Shown: positions 1 to 12,486, counted from the first letter of the stretch. The stretch: DNA of 64,000 bases from Mixophyes australis (GCA_036250195.1 JAVHZZ010000005.1:73274505-73338504), one strand, 5' to 3'. Numbers and translations are program-made. The notes: generated by a model not told the origin, from the letters alone.

Positions 1-59
1 AAATGTATTAGATTGTTTATTTATGCATAAATAATACTATAGTAAATGTATTTATTGTA

Positions 60-454
60 TCCATGTGTCATTTATCCATGTGTCTGTCTGTCTTCCCCTC
101 CCTTTAGATTGTTCGCTCCTTTGAGCAGGGCTCTCCTACCTTCTGTTTCCATCACTTTAACTGCGCTCTCCAGCTACTCAGCTCACCTCCTCTCAGTCCC
201 TCTGACCTCTGTCTCCTCTCGCTTCTCTCCGCTCCCCTCAGTGACTCTCAACCTGTCATCCGTGCCCACCCTCTTGGGCTATAGTTACCTGCCTATACTC
301 ACTTTTCCCCTCCCTCCCTCTCTTTCATGCTGTGCCTGAGCCCCCAGAGTTATAGTGTTTACTGTTACTTGTACTGTGCTGTTTCACCTTGTACTGTGCC
401 ATTGTTTGTCCTTGTACGGCGCTACGGATACTTTGTGGCGCCCTATAAATAAAA

Positions 455-485
<31 letters not shown>
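60..485 (+). mobile_element. 3' end of an L2-like LINE with (AAT)n tail
   Basis: The stretch has a pyrimidine-rich 3' untranslated region, the phrase 'gagcagggctctc', then 'gtggcgccctataaataaa' and a run of AAT triplets. The same order (cctttaga.tgtaagc...gcaggg...tggcgcc.tataaata) recurs at 33650-33905 downstream of a readable L2-type reverse transcriptase, which ties this fragment to that LINE class. Only the untranslated tail is present, so this is a strongly 5'-truncated insertion. The short reading frame at 46-339 is low-complexity Ser/Leu/Pro and I do not regard it as a gene. Confidence 0.65.
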
Positions 486-1299
486 TTGGTCAGGTGTTTT
501 AAAAGGTAAAGAGTTTGGTATCATATTAAAGCTTATTTCACCAGCATTAACCCGGTGTGGACAGAGTAGCGATTGCATCTAGCGATCACAAGATACAAGC
601 AATATGAGATTAATACTCAAAAGTACTTTTTGTGTGGGTCAGTTTGAACTGGTTATTCAGAATGAAAACACATGGACAATAGTTGGGGGAAGTTGCCCCT
701 CACCCTTTGAAAGGATCAAATAAACTGACCTATAACTAGCAGGGAACTGGAATATCATTAACCCTGGACCAATGAAGACCTCACTAAGTGTTATCTATAT
801 ACTACATATAAGCATGCTGGCCATTATTCTTCGTCTCTCTGATCTGACTGCATGTGACCATGATTTGGTGAAGCACCTTAAGGAAAATGTAATGTATTCA
901 GTGTTTTTATACATTCATGCTTTATTGTAACATATTTAATGCTTAAAAATGCCTTGCTGGAAATCCTGCTATATTTTGCAATGAAATATCCTTGTGCTTT
1001 GGAACCACAACAATCGCATAGGACAATGTTTTATTGGTAAGCGATAAAATAACTTTAATAGGTGAGACATGGAATTACCCTTATGTATGTTTTCCATTGG
1101 CATACGTTTGAATGATGGCAGCCAATATCAGGAAAGGTGGTACCATTGCTTTAATTCACACAAGCTAATAACAAAAACATAAACACATACAGGAAGCTAC
1201 AGGTGTCAAGTGTTTCATGGTGATTAGTACTGATCTAACACGTCCCAGTAAATATGCCAAAATGGTTGATATTGGCAATATCAGTTCAGGCATGACTGT
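486..1299. other. No recognised feature
   Basis: AT-rich DNA without long reading frames on either strand. I see no terminal inverted repeats, LTR signatures or transposase motifs here. Confidence 0.6.
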
Positions 1300-1460
1300 A
1301 GCATCATCATCATCATCATAATTTATTTGTATGGTGCCACAGATTCTGACGCGCCTGACATAGTTGTACAGATTTGATGTACAGTAAAATAGTAAACATA
1401 ATCACATGTTCATAGGTATAGGGCAGAATAATAAATGTAGGAATCCAATTGACAGAACAA
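1300..1460 (-). mobile_element. LINE 3' tail, minus strand
   Basis: A run of ATC triplets (about 1302-1318) is followed by 'ataatttatttgtatggtgcc'-type sequence. Read on the minus strand this is the usual 'ggcgc.atacaaataaat' end followed by a TGA-triplet tail seen in vertebrate L2/CR1-like LINEs. A shorter relative lies at 26400-26460. No coding sequence is retained. Confidence 0.45.
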
Positions 1461-1479
1461 ATCACATAACAAGATTTTA

Positions 1480-1990
1480 GTCAGGGTCGAGGCAGAAGGT
1501 AAACCAGTTAGTGGGATAAAATGGGCCATTTCAGAGAAATGATCGACAATTACCCAGATTGTGTTACATTTTTAACTCTGAGGAAGATCAGTAATAAAGT
1601 TCACGGCAATGTGGATCCATGGTCTCACAGGAGTAGGCAGAGGGAGAAGAGGACCAATGATGCTTGATGAGGGACCTTGTGTTGGGCACAAGTTGCACAG
1701 GCAAAAACAAATTCTCTTACATCCAGATGTAGAGTTGGGCACCAATAGTTCCTTGATATGAACTCCAGAGTTTTCCTAGAACCAGCATGCCCCAAGAAAT
1801 TATAAAAATATGCCCATTTTAGTAGTTTCTTCCAGAATTTGGGAGGGATGAAGGTCTTGCCAGAAGGAGGACTTACCGGGAGGTAGAGAGGATCCAGAAT
1901 AGGATGATTTTCCAGTTGTTCCAGATTTTGACCGCCTTCAAACGCTCAAGAGAGAGTGTCAGCTTTCTTGTTCCTGTTCCACCGGTCTAA
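1480..1990 (-). pseudogene. Ty3/gypsy integrase relic
   Basis: On the minus strand, about 1555-1508 reads NTIWVIVDHFSEMAHF. This corresponds to the integrase core stretch NTIWVVVDRFSKMSHF found intact in the gypsy element at 36.4-36.5 kb. The following DNA up to about 1980 aligns in order with the zinc-binding region of that integrase ('gcacaagttgcacaggc' against 'gcacaagtgtcacaggt'). Frameshifts and stops break the frame throughout. I see no LTR attached. Integrase would insert the element's cDNA into the chromosome; this copy cannot be functional. Confidence 0.7.
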
Positions 1991-2748
1991 AGGTAATTTG
2001 TGTTGTTTCACCTGTCAGGTGACACATCAATTTTGCTGGTCATTATGGCAGGATGAAAGGAGCCATGGCTAACTGAAGAATAATCATTATCTTACTGAGG
2101 CTGTGCCCTGCTGGAGCATATGAAAGGCGGGGAGGGCACAGAGCTGTGGCAGCCCTAATGGAGCAGAGACCCTCCTGGGCATGAAAAAAATAATAATTCT
2201 GAAAGCAGTGTAAAACTGGATGCTGGGTGGGCAGCACAATGCATCGTCAACTCATGGGTCCATATGCACTGCACACCTTTCACTCATTACAGACATGCTA
2301 ATGCTTAGAGATCACTTTGCAAAAATACTTCCATATTGAAAAGATCCCTCCCCTTGCACAAAGACCTGCCCCAAATCAATTGCTATTTACCTTCTACCTA
2401 TTTATAGTGAACTTTCAGTCTCATTATGTGGTCTCTCTCTGATCAGTAAGGCACTAGGCATGCCAATGCGATCACACCCGCCGACCAAAATCTAATCAGT
2501 CCCAAAACCATATCTTACACTACAATAAAACACACAGCATTGTATGTTCATATACAGTGTCATTAATCACCTATCATAGAACATTTTTATTAGTTCCCCA
2601 GATCATTAATACATAAATGACTAAACCCAGTTGATTGCATCAGTAGCCAATTTATAAAGTTACAGCTTACATAAATGACTATATCTATATAGTTTCTAGA
2701 CAGTTTTCTCACAAGATGACATGAGAATGGAACAGGATCATAATACAC
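1991..2748. other. No recognised feature
   Basis: A GC-richer patch lies at 2095-2180, followed by AT-rich sequence. I could not match it to a family and see no terminal repeats. The 64-codon minus frame at 2043-2237 has no recognisable motif. Confidence 0.5.
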
Positions 2749-2751
2749 TAA

Positions 2752-3512
2752 GGGCCTGATTCATCCAGGAACGTAAGTCTTGTTGAGTGCCCTATTTTGT
2801 CTGAAATTGTTCTGTGCATGCTCAAAATTGGCCTTTATGCCAGTACATGCAATTAATCTGTGAATGACATTCTGACAGCCTATGATTTGAACGATTGAAC
2901 AAGGGAAGGAAAGGGTGCATGCATGTAGGCAATGTACAATAAGGGCATGACATGGTGAGCACACATTTGTCCAATTTAAGCTCTGGACATATCTCAGGAA
3001 CGTGCTTTTTAGCCGTATCACTTGCACCAGCTACAGGGCAAATGTAACTAATCATTGATAATGATGATTGACACATATGCATGCCAGAACATGTGTTTGT
3101 AATCAAGAGTAACTGTAAACATGAATTTTATTTACAGTAGGCATTAATAACATCCTGATTAATGTATTTCATGTAAAAAAAATGTTTTTAAATAGATTTT
3201 TTATTAATGATTTTAATATGAAAAGGTGTTAATGTATTTAATTTTTTTTCTATGCGTTCTGATGGGACTTTATATTACACATAAGCATTGTGTGTATCCT
3301 GCAGTGTGTTATGTCTGTCTGCATACAGCAAGTGCTATGTAGCCAGAGCGTGCTTATACCCAGGGGCGCACGCAGGGGGGTACCTGTTTTCAAATGGAAA
3401 TGTTTATTGAGATGCGCTTGCACTTGAATACGTGCATGCATGCATGAAATTTCCATCCATTTTTAAAAAACGCAAACTGCAATCACTTTGCGTTCCTTGA
3501 TGAATCAGGCCC
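2752..3512. mobile_element. PIF/Harbinger-type MITE, 761 bp, TAA duplication
   Basis: The left end GGGCCTGATTCATC at 2752 is matched by its reverse complement GATGAATCAGGCCC ending at 3512. Flanks are TAA at 2749-2751 and TAA at 3513-3515, the 3-bp TWA duplication typical of PIF/Harbinger transposons. There is no transposase frame, so the element is non-autonomous. A diverged interior copy lies at 24780-25130, sharing 'tttgcaccagctacag' and 'catgcatgtag.caatgtaca'. At 3362-3380 the interior holds a 'ggggcgcacgcagggggg' tip resembling the terminus of the MITE at 14953, which suggests a nested and almost completely deleted insertion. Confidence 0.75.
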
Positions 3513-3515
3513 TAA

Positions 3516-4693
3516 ATATTCATCATCAATAAATGTAATACTGTACATACTGATATTTACACCCGGCATACAAAGCAAAAGAATTGATATTTTAAGTTAT
3601 CAATACATACATACAAACAACACTTACAGATATATACCATCTTGAATAATAAGTGGTATCATAGTGTTGCCTATAAACATAGATAGGAAGAGAAATCAAA
3701 GTGGTACTGTGTAGTTGTCCATATGTACAGAATAAAAACTTGTGCATATCACATCAAGTGCAAAATTCAAATAAGTAGTACTGTGTATGAGGACAACAGC
3801 GCAAAAATATATATTTTGATCTGCACAGTGCAAATCATTTCCCATTTGTTTGTATTCTGTGATTGTAGACAATTGCACAGTACCACGTCTTTTGTTTCAT
3901 TCCATTGCATCATATTAATTCTCAGTTTTTATTTTTAGTTTGTTGACAACTGATATTTTTAGTTTGTTGACAACTGATGGCACTATAACATTTCTTTTAT
4001 TCAGTAAGTTGCTTTCCCTTCCATTCTGTCCTGTTCATATTTTCTAGGGCACTGAAAGGGAAATTATCCCTTTATATACTGTGTTTTTCAACCAGAACCT
4101 TCTATGAACCTTTTATTAAAAAAAGCATTTGTGTTGCCCACTTGATATACATATATATGTTATTGCAGCTTGAATGGTGCCTCATATAACTATTTTTTTC
4201 TTAAAAGAAATGCCCGGATTGCATGAAACACCTGCTGCACACTCTGCAGGAAATTTTGTACTGAGATTGTAGTGTTTCCTGCCTTTGATATTGCTGGTTA
4301 CTATTCCTGTATGCGGATTTCATAACCAAAGCTAAGCAAAACATATAATATATTATTTACTGGTATTGTGTTCTTTCATTCTTTTCTTGATCTTTTTTGT
4401 TATCCCACATAGAAGACTGTCAATTTAGTGTGAGCATTGGACACTCAGCATATTATTCAGGAATCAGATGCAGATTTTTATTATTGTTATAAACTATATA
4501 AATAATATAAATGTAGAAATGAAAAAAAATATTCTATTTTTGACATATTAAGCTTTAGCTAGCATTGAGACATCCATGGGGAGATAGCAGAAAGACATTT
4601 GGTTACATAAGGGAAGTGGTTTGGGGAGGAGAGACAGATTTGAAACAGACGACCAAGAGCAGAGCACTGAGAGACCCCAACAGACAGAGAGAG
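3516..4693. other. No recognised feature
   Basis: AT-rich sequence with short direct duplications ('tatttttagtttgttgacaac' occurs twice at 3928-3975). I see no coding motif and no terminal repeats. Confidence 0.55.
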
Positions 4694-4930
4694 TGTTAGG
4701 CGCCATCCCTGTGTCTTTCCACAGGGTCGGGCGCCCGCCTTCTCTATAGAGGCAAACCAGACACACTGCTCCCGGCCATCGGAATTCCTCTTCTGATCAT
4801 GCGTGTTCCGTTGCCAGGCAAGGTGACGCTATTTCAGGACCCAGCGGCGGCAGTAAGTGTCACCGGTGCCAGTAATCATATGACCATGTCGCTCTATATA
4901 TACCCATCTCTGGCACCACTAGGGTGCCAG
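4694..4930 (+). mobile_element. Gypsy LTR fragment
   Basis: It begins TGTTAGGCGCCATCCC, close to TGTCAGGCGCCATCCC, the start of the gypsy LTR at 40763 (minus strand). Near the end it has a TATA-like 'ctctatatatacc' followed by 'ctctggcaccactagggtg'. This matches the promoter and start region of that LTR ('tatttaaagaactctggcac'). The fragment stops abruptly where hAT copy 1 starts, so it contains only the U3 part and the beginning of R. It is a relative of the LTRs at 16880-17084 and 52241-52597. Confidence 0.7.
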
Positions 4931-7562
4931 TAGGGACCTTAACCATCTAGGATCCTCATCCATGTTACGGCATTTTAAGACAGTTCATGGAAAGCTGTTG
5001 GGAAAATCAGAAACTTATGTTAAAAAAAAATAACAACAAGCAGTCCAGCATCATCTACCTCCCTTCTCTCATCTAGATCCCAGCAGCTGCAATCTATACC
5101 CCCAACACCTTCATCAATATCCTCACATGTGATGGGAGTTAGTCCTGTATCCAAGTTGCTAAGGCTAGATGACTCCTCCACTAAACATGATTCCTCTGAA
5201 GAATTATTGAGCGTTAGTCCCGCTGCTGCTGCTGGGGGTGGATCTTCAACCCAGAAGAATACTACTAGTAGTTTATAACAATTGACTGTTAAACAATCCT
5301 TTGCTAGAGGAAGAAAGTAAGAAAGCTGTCACCCAGTCGCAAAGCGAATCACAGACGCCATGGGGACTATGCTAGTATTAGATCTGCGTCCAATGTCCAC
5401 TATTAATGCAGCTGGTTTTAGACAGTTACTTGAGGTCTTTTGTCCCTATTACCAAATTCCATCACGACACCATTTTACTAAAAAAGCTATTCCTCACCCC
5501 TACCAGAAAGTTCGTAAAAATTAAATTATTGGGTTACAAAATGCCTTTCTACCCACTGTACACTTAACCACAGATATGTGGACAAGCGGAACTGGGCAAA
5601 CTAAAGTTTATACGATTGTGACAGCCCACTGGGTTGGTGATTTGCCTTCACCAGCAGGAACAGCAGCAGCATGTACCCAAGTACGTTACATTTTTTAGAA
5701 GTAGGCTACCCTGTGTATCAGTGGCTTCACTAAGAGGCATACAGCTGACAATCTGTTACAAAAAGTAAGGGATGTCATTGCAACATGGCTAATCCTGCTT
5801 GGACTCTCCTCAGGATATGTGATTTCTGATAATGCCACCAATATTGTTAGAGCATTACAGCGGGGGGGGGGGGGGGATAAATTCCATCTCATTCCCTGTT
5901 TTGCTCACACAATCAACTCGGTGTTATACAACTTTTAATGACAATGACATGCAGGAGGTGCTTTTTGTGTCCCGAAAAATTTAGGGTAATTTTCGGGATT
6001 CTGCAACAGCATGTAGGAGAATGCAGCAGCTGCAAGAATTGAGAATTTGAGGGGAATGTACTTTAGTCCAGCGAAGTAGTCACCTGTGAAGAGAGTGCAG
6101 AGACGGTTAGCTTGAGTTAAGTGATTGCCTTAATTATAGTTTTTGAGAAGCAGCTAGAGAAATTGAAGGAGGAAATTAAACTAAATAAATCCGATAACTG
6201 TATTGTAATTGTAGATCAAGTACTTAATTCGCTTTGCCAGAGTTAAAGAGCTATCAACATCTTGTAATGACGTCTCCTCCTTCAGTTTCTCTGGCAATTG
6301 GTTCTAGGAAAAAAATTAGCTTTCCCAAGACACCCAGTGGTGATGCAGATGAGTGAGTACAACATTTTGACATTTGGTCTGGTCTAAAAGAATTGGCCAA
6401 AAATAGTGACAGCGGGGATGAATTTGTATTGTTTGGGTAAGATGTACACAATGATGAGGGTGAATATGATGACAGTGTAGATGACAGGTGCTGAAATCTA
6501 GCTGAGAGAAGGGAGCTACCTGATGCTGGTATGCCTGGTAATATTTTGGGTAGAATGGCATCTTGACAATTTTATGTTTTTCTACAGTAAATTTTCACCC
6601 TTTTTAGAGAGGCTTTTTTTCTTTAAAAAAGGTACAAGCTTTTTATTTCAATTTTTGTTTCCCTGACTTAAAACCACTATACACTTGAACATAGGCTTTA
6701 GCACATCAGGTAGAGGGATTAGTATTATTGTGACTGAGACTGGAGAATGACAACAACAATGTCACCCCTCCTGTTTCTGTATGAGCTATGGCACAGTACA
6801 ATGTCACTGGAGACTATTAAGAACTCTGACAGCCCTATTATTACAATTTCTGTTTCAGCACTGAACCCTGGCAACTCTCCTGTTTCTGAGTGAGCTATGG
6901 TACAATAAAATGTAACTGCAGATTTAGACCAAGCCAGCCAAGCCTATAATTTCTATTTCAGCATTTACAATTAGCAATGGAGCAATGGAGCGCTTCTCTT
7001 TGTGTGTAACCTATATAATACAGTAAAATTTGCCTGCAAATTCAGAAGATAAGCCTGCTTGTCTTCCTATTCATCAATGACCCTTAGCAATGGAGAACTC
7101 CTCTTTGTCTGTTACCTATATAACGCAGTAGAATTTGCCTGCAAATTCAGAAGACAAGCCTGCTTGTCTTACTATTTATCAATGACTCTTAGCAATGGAG
7201 CACTCGTCTTTGGGTGTATATTAGACCCTACACTTAGTAGTGCAAATTAAAAAAAAAGCCTGCAAGGACTTGTATATTAGTATTTCAGCAATGACCAAAT
7301 TACCAAAGCAGCTGTTCTATTTTGGTGTATATTAAACCCTACACTTATTAGTGTAAATTAAGAAAAAAAGACTGCAAGGACTGGTATATTAGTCTTTCAG
7401 CAATGACAAATTCAGCAATGGACCTCTTGTATATAACACCATACACTTTTTGTACACTACGCCTACTCTCTTTCTCAATCTATCCTACCCCTTCTGTATC
7501 CCTCTCTCAAAATGCGCTAGATCGCCGTGGAGGATGGTATTTATACATTCCAAAACTCATAC
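4931..7562 (+). pseudogene. BED-hAT transposase, decayed copy 1
   Basis: The start corresponds to the BED zinc-finger segment of copy 2: 'agggaccttaaccatct' and a His-rich 'MLRHFKTVHGKLLGK' stretch at about 4960-5000. Transposase-like sequence follows to about 6560, homologous with copy 2 (21240-22800) but with many stops and frameshifts, and with a poly-G run at 5863-5876. From 6560 to 7560 lies the 3' flank, which shares its subterminal repeat units with copy 3. The part upstream of the BED finger is missing because the left edge abuts a gypsy LTR. It ends at 'ccaaaactcatacgag', then runs into a Harbinger-like fragment. It is non-functional. Confidence 0.75.
6720..7420 (+). repeat. Tandem subterminal repeats of hAT copy 1
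   Basis: Units of roughly 100-130 bp share 'tttcagcaatgac', 'agcaatggag' and 'ctatataa.acagta.aat.tg'. The same units occur at the 3' side of copy 3 (about 54880-55480) and, inverted, at the 5' side of copy 2 (about 19830-20120). Repeated subterminal motifs are a common binding substrate for hAT transposases; applying that here is inference. Confidence 0.65.
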
Positions 7563-7752
7563 GAGTCAACTTTATATTTCAGTGTACAAATAAGCTATCA
7601 AGTATTTGTGTGCTACATGAAAAAACAGTCAGTATTTAACTTATGTGCAAAACAGAAAACTAGTTTGCACCCCTTGCATTGTAACATGGTTTTGTCCAGG
7701 AGACTTAAATAAGAAACTTCTTAAGTTAAGATCCTTAATGAATCAGGTTCAA
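7563..7752. mobile_element. Right half of a MITE (TIR with 'cttaatgaatcagg')
   Basis: The right end 'aagatccttaatgaatcagg' resembles the Harbinger-type terminus at 3490-3512. The partner end is absent because the left side is fused to hAT copy 1. The fragment has no coding capacity. Confidence 0.5.
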
Positions 7753-10195
7753 GATGTGTAAATGCAAACATAACAAATAAGTAATGTTTCTGGAGTAATT
7801 TGCTGAATACAGTTTGCAAGTCGCTTTGATTACCAGCAGCACCAAGAAGAGTTACAGCCTTACAGACTCCTGACAAGCTTTTAAAATGACAGCTTACTAT
7901 TGACAGTAGCGAGTATTTATGGGTGGTAATCTTTCAAGCCATGTTTTAAACCCTCCCATGTTTTGCTAAGTGTTTAGTTTCATGCACAATAGGTGCAGAA
8001 AGAATTAAACAATTGAATTGCTCCTTAAATTCAATACATGAGGTTAAAAAATGTACGTAATGTCCACAAACCATTACAACGATGTTGAAAATACAGCAAT
8101 ATATGTGTAATTGAATTGCCCTCTAACTGTTCAGTAACTAGGGCTGCTCTCAGTAATAATGCAATATAATGTAGATGCCACTATTCACAAATGATTACAG
8201 CTGATACAGACAGATCTGAAGACAGATACATCTGATTTAGCTTATTAATCTCAAATATCTATTTTGATATGCTAATAGGACTAAAAAGTGCTTTAATGTC
8301 TGCGGCACTTTTCAGGGTCTCACAAACTGCTATATATAAAATTCTGCAAGAAGAATTATCCTTGTTCTGTTGGCAGGTTCATGGCATGTGAACATGCAAA
8401 CACTAGCGGGTGAAGACTTCTGTCTAACATTTATGGATAATGATTGCAGAAAAATGATTTGCCTTAGGACTTGCCCCAGGAAGAAGAGGTGGCTGCGATG
8501 GCAGAGCTTGTTAAAGCAACAACATAAAAATGAAGAAAGTAACAACAGACATTCACCGTCTAAAACATACTGCATAACAAGGAATAATAGGAAGTAAGGT
8601 TAAAAGATATGCATAAAAATGACAAAATATAACTTGTGACTTCAAAGACACACTCAGTCCTTTGTGATGCAAGGCACAGCACATCTCTTTTTACTAGTAC
8701 AGTTTAAATCTATTCCATGTCTCTCTACATGTCTATTTTTAAAGGAGAAAAATAAATTGCAAATGGGTACATAATAGCATGATCCGTTGATAATGGTAAC
8801 CATTTCAGCACATTTGTCATCTATACAGCATTGTGCTGAGTGGCTACAGAAGTGGTTGAAATGTGTAATCAGCCCTAGTATATTCATTCCTTTTACATTC
8901 TGGCAGAGGTAAAATGCATTTTCTATTTTCTAATACCCTTTTTGCACAAATTATAGCTTTTTTGACTTAAAATTACTGTGGTATTTACAGTGTCTGAAAA
9001 AGAAGCTTTTTAAACAGAAGCAGTGATAGAGAGAAGTCTATCATTTGCATTTACAGATTGGACTTACAAATTTAAATGGAAAGTGTTTAACTGTTATGAC
9101 AAATAAAGGCTAAGACAAGGAAATATTACATTCCTTTTAGTATAAATATATATACAGTAGAAGAGAAATATACATTTAAAAATATTCTATGCCTAATTAC
9201 CTATCAAAATATAAAATAGTTTCTCTTGTTACAGTTTATTTTAATTGCCTGTGCATGTAACCTTTTCACAGTGTGTCAAGGAGGAACCTATTTTTAATAC
9301 ATTTTTAATGTATCATTTGGCAAAGTGTTTATCAGTTTTTAAATATTGCACCTAATTTATACATTCTAAATTAACACATAATCTATATATTTGTAGTTAA
9401 ATACTTTTTTAACTATTATTCTAACCCTACTGCCTATCTATGCCTTCTTTTTTCCCCCATCTATCACATAATGGTGAGCAGAAATATTGAAGCTAGGTGT
9501 GTGCCTATAGTGAGCGGGATGAGCTTGTTCTTTAACAATGGGATTTGAGGGGGTGGCAAAATGTAGCAAATCTAAACTTCCAAAATATGCTACTTTCCAA
9601 ACTGAATTCTTGCTTTTCAGTAATTTTATCTTTAAAGTTGCCCTACCGCTTAGTAAAATGAAATTCTATTTGTGCAAGGCCCTCTTTAATCAGTTTTCTT
9701 GAACCTTGCCCTACTTTTCTTGAGCCCCTGCTTTACCTAATATTTCTATGTGACAGTTTAACTATAATTATACACAGTACGCTTATACAATTGTTTATAT
9801 TTGTTTTCATAAACAACTTGAGTGATGCCACTTCGTATTATATCGGTTCACTGGCTAAATAATATAGGTCCAATGAAAAGACCATTTGTGTGGTGGTTTT
9901 CTGACAAAATAAGTAAAGGTATGTGACACAGCACTGGCTCACTTTCCTGGAACGTTCAAGGAGGGCTGGTAGGCTGGCAAAGTCTAGTACTAGTATGGTG
10001 AAACCATACTTTTTGTCCCCCCGATTTTGCTAGCACCAGCCTAGACTGACAGTACTAGGGTTGGTTAAGCCGTTGGAGGGAAGGAGGGGGGCGGTTCATG
10101 TATTTTTTTTTTTTTTTACATTGTTACATTTCTTGCCATTTTTTTTTTTTTATATGTGTTGCCGTTTTTATTTGTTTATATCTGTTTATTTATTT
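7753..10195. other. Unrecognised AT-rich stretch
   Basis: About 2.4 kb without transposon termini or motifs that I can place. The two overlapping short frames near 8330-8597 on opposite strands have no recognisable domain. At 9965-10060 there are short imperfect inverted segments ('agtctagtactag', 'cagtactaggg') of unknown meaning. Poly-T runs occur at 10105-10150. Confidence 0.5.
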
Positions 10196-10370
10196 CAACC
10201 TTTTGAATGTTAACTTTAGAATCCTGTCAACACTTTACCTTTAGACATTTTAACTGTGTCAAAATGAAGAAACTGTAGACATTATAGCTATGTCAACATT
10301 ATGACTGTCTACATTTTAGTGTAGACATTTTACCTGTCAAATTTTCAACTACATCCCATGTAAAGTTGTT
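10196..10370. repeat. Short degenerate tandem of 'gtcaacatttt..ctgt' motifs
   Basis: Variants of 'ctgtcaaca', 'tagacattttaactgt' and 'tgtagacattatagc' recur about every 20-30 bp. The pattern looks like a TpG/CpA-decayed array of an originally CpG-bearing 'tgtcgacatt' unit; that reconstruction is inference. Confidence 0.4.
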
Positions 10371-10594
10371 TCATAGTGGATTGCATTGACTTCTCTCAAG
10401 GCCTTTAGAGACCAAAGAATGCTGGTGAAAAGATGAGTGTTTTTTGGGGGAGCTGGTGGGGTGTATTAATGTTATGTGAATGCTGGTGTGGATAATAAAG
10501 TGTAGCATTAATATTTTGTTGTTGCTTGAAGAAGATTATATATAATATATTATTATATATATTCCAATTCCCTTACTTAATAGCCATTAGTAAG

Positions 10595-11224
10595 TGTAAC
10601 GAATACTTATCCTTCCGCGTTCTCCTGCCGCTCTGTTGGACCCGGAAGCCGCACTTCTGGGTTCGGCGGTCACATGACCACTAAAACCTGGGTGGGGAAT
10701 TCAAACAGGGCTTGCTATAAAAATATCGCTCTGACACTTGGTAAGTGTCAGAGCAACTTACCTGTTTCTGGCTCCTGATCCCTGTTCCTCCTTGTGCCTG
10801 CTCCCAGTGTATTTGACCTCCTGTGTACCGACCCGGCTTGCTGACCTTTCTGGATCTTTTTTACCTGTGTACTGACCCGGCTTGCTGACCACTCTGATTG
10901 CCTGTGCCCCTGACCCGAATTGTTTGACGTTCCTTCTGCTACTCGCATATCTGCCATACCCGTGTACCGACCCGGCTTGCTGACTACTCTGATTGCCTGT
11001 GCTCCTGACCCAGATTGTCTGACGCCTCTACTACCTTCTCGCTGCACCTGCCGCTACACTACTTCTTGAGGCGAGCCCGAGGAGCGCGACCTGCGTCTCC
11101 CGGAAGCTAGTCCCATCCCGCCTTGCGGCGGTTCTTGGTGAACACCGGGGAGATCATTACACTCCGCACCTTAGATAAGCCAGCGCTAATCAAGAACAGT
11201 CCAGAATCCACTTAATCCGTTACA
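10595..11224. mobile_element. Solo LTR, 630 bp, with GTAAG target duplication
   Basis: The element begins TGTAACG and ends CGTTACA, a perfect 7-bp terminal inversion with the canonical TG...CA ends. It is flanked by GTAAG at 10590-10594 and GTAAG at 11225-11229, a 5-bp target-site duplication. There is no internal region, so recombination between two LTRs has left a solo copy. Inside are four copies of a 'tgtgtaccgacccggctt'-type phrase (about 10822-10985). A diverged relative with the same phrase lies at 22812-23963. Gypsy-class membership is inferred from the duplication length. Confidence 0.88.
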
Positions 11225-11650
11225 GTAAGACAGTTGGTTTCTTTCCAACGTCCTCTTTATATAGCATGCTGAAACACTTTTATAATACTAGCTGCTTAAT
11301 TAACATGTCTTAAAGGCAAACCAGCCTGTTTTGGGATTCCACCTAGCTTAGGGGGGTGAACTGGAAAATACACATGATCTTTATCCCCATTTGGACACAG
11401 GAAAAGAGAAGTATATATGGGCCCTTTATGGGGCCCTGGTAAAATTTTAAACACGAGTGAAAAGACTTAAATATGAGTAATTTGTTCAGTGTTAATTGTC
11501 AATGTTTTAATGAAAAAAGCTATAAACTATAACAGCTACATTGGGACAGCATGGAGGGCTGGGATCTTGGAAAGATCACATAACTGGTCAGTATTGATGT
11601 GGTGTTTCAATGGAATTGTCATTGGCTTGTAGAAATGTTATTAAATACAT

Positions 11651-11950
11651 AGGGCCTGATTCATTAGTGGATGCATTCTGAGTGCAACTTATGTAACGTA
11701 ATATACACACATAAGCGCAAGCAACGCAGAGCCGAATTCATCAAGCAATGGATCTCCAGATACATACTAAGATAAATTCAGTTGCAAGACGCCTACATAA
11801 CGTAAAAGGTGACATAGCAAACATTTGCATCTGAGCACGGAAACTCCGCTGCGGACAGCATGGACTATGGACTTTAGAGTACTCTATAAAATGTCCGTAT
11901 ACAAATAGCTCAGTTCCGTTGACTTGCATAGTGTTGAGATGACTTGAGTT
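11651..11950 (+). mobile_element. Left half of a Harbinger-type MITE
   Basis: It starts AGGGCCTGATTCATTAG, the same terminus as the element at 2752. The right terminus is not found before the (TA)n array at 12043. No transposase frame is present. Confidence 0.5.
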
Positions 11951-12042
11951 TCTATTGTAAAAATTATTATAATAAGTGTACCGTGCAGAAGCTTTCTTAG
12001 GTACATTCCATATTATTTCAGTTTATATTATTTAATTGCTAT

Positions 12043-12051
12043 ATAAATATA

Positions 12052-12120
<69 letters not shown>
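12043..12120. repeat. (TA)n microsatellite
   Basis: A nearly pure AT dinucleotide run with a few C interruptions, directly abutting an LTR end at 12121. Confidence 0.95.
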
Positions 12121-12123
<3 letters not shown>

Positions 12124-12486
12124 GGCAAGAGCCCGCTACTGCAGAAGCACACGCGAACAACTTCTTCCTTTCTATGTAGCTTTATTGTCAGGATGGTAAA
12201 TGTTTTGACACCGTATATTTTCACAGCAGTTATGGAGACTCTCTCAGGACCAGCCAGCTTACCCAGCGTTAGTCTCAGTGCACAAATGATACAAACAAGC
12301 TTTTATACCTGATACTCCTCCCCCAGTCTTAGCTTGATGGACAGGTGACACACCCACCTTCTCTTTAAAAGGAAACGCCCCATCACTGGCTCTGTTTGCA
12401 CTAAACAGACACACCCTGTCTGTTTGCTGAGAGGAAGGATTTCTTTATCATGTAAGTTAACCAAACTTAAACTATTGTTTGTTACA
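12121..12486 (-). mobile_element. LTR, minus strand, beside (TA)n
   Basis: The plus strand starts 'tgtggcaagagcccg', so the minus-strand LTR ends ...CTTGCCACA. It carries a minus-strand polyadenylation signal within 'cctgacaataaagc' at about 12178-12192. The block 'ttgtcaggatggtaaa' is shared with the LTR at 13766-14167, showing a common family. The minus-strand start is probably near 12486 ('gttacaca' on plus) but is not certain. No internal coding region adjoins it. Confidence 0.6.

Noticed and set aside
12039..12224. Minus-strand frame rich in Tyr/Ile
   Set aside because: Translation of the (TA)n array.
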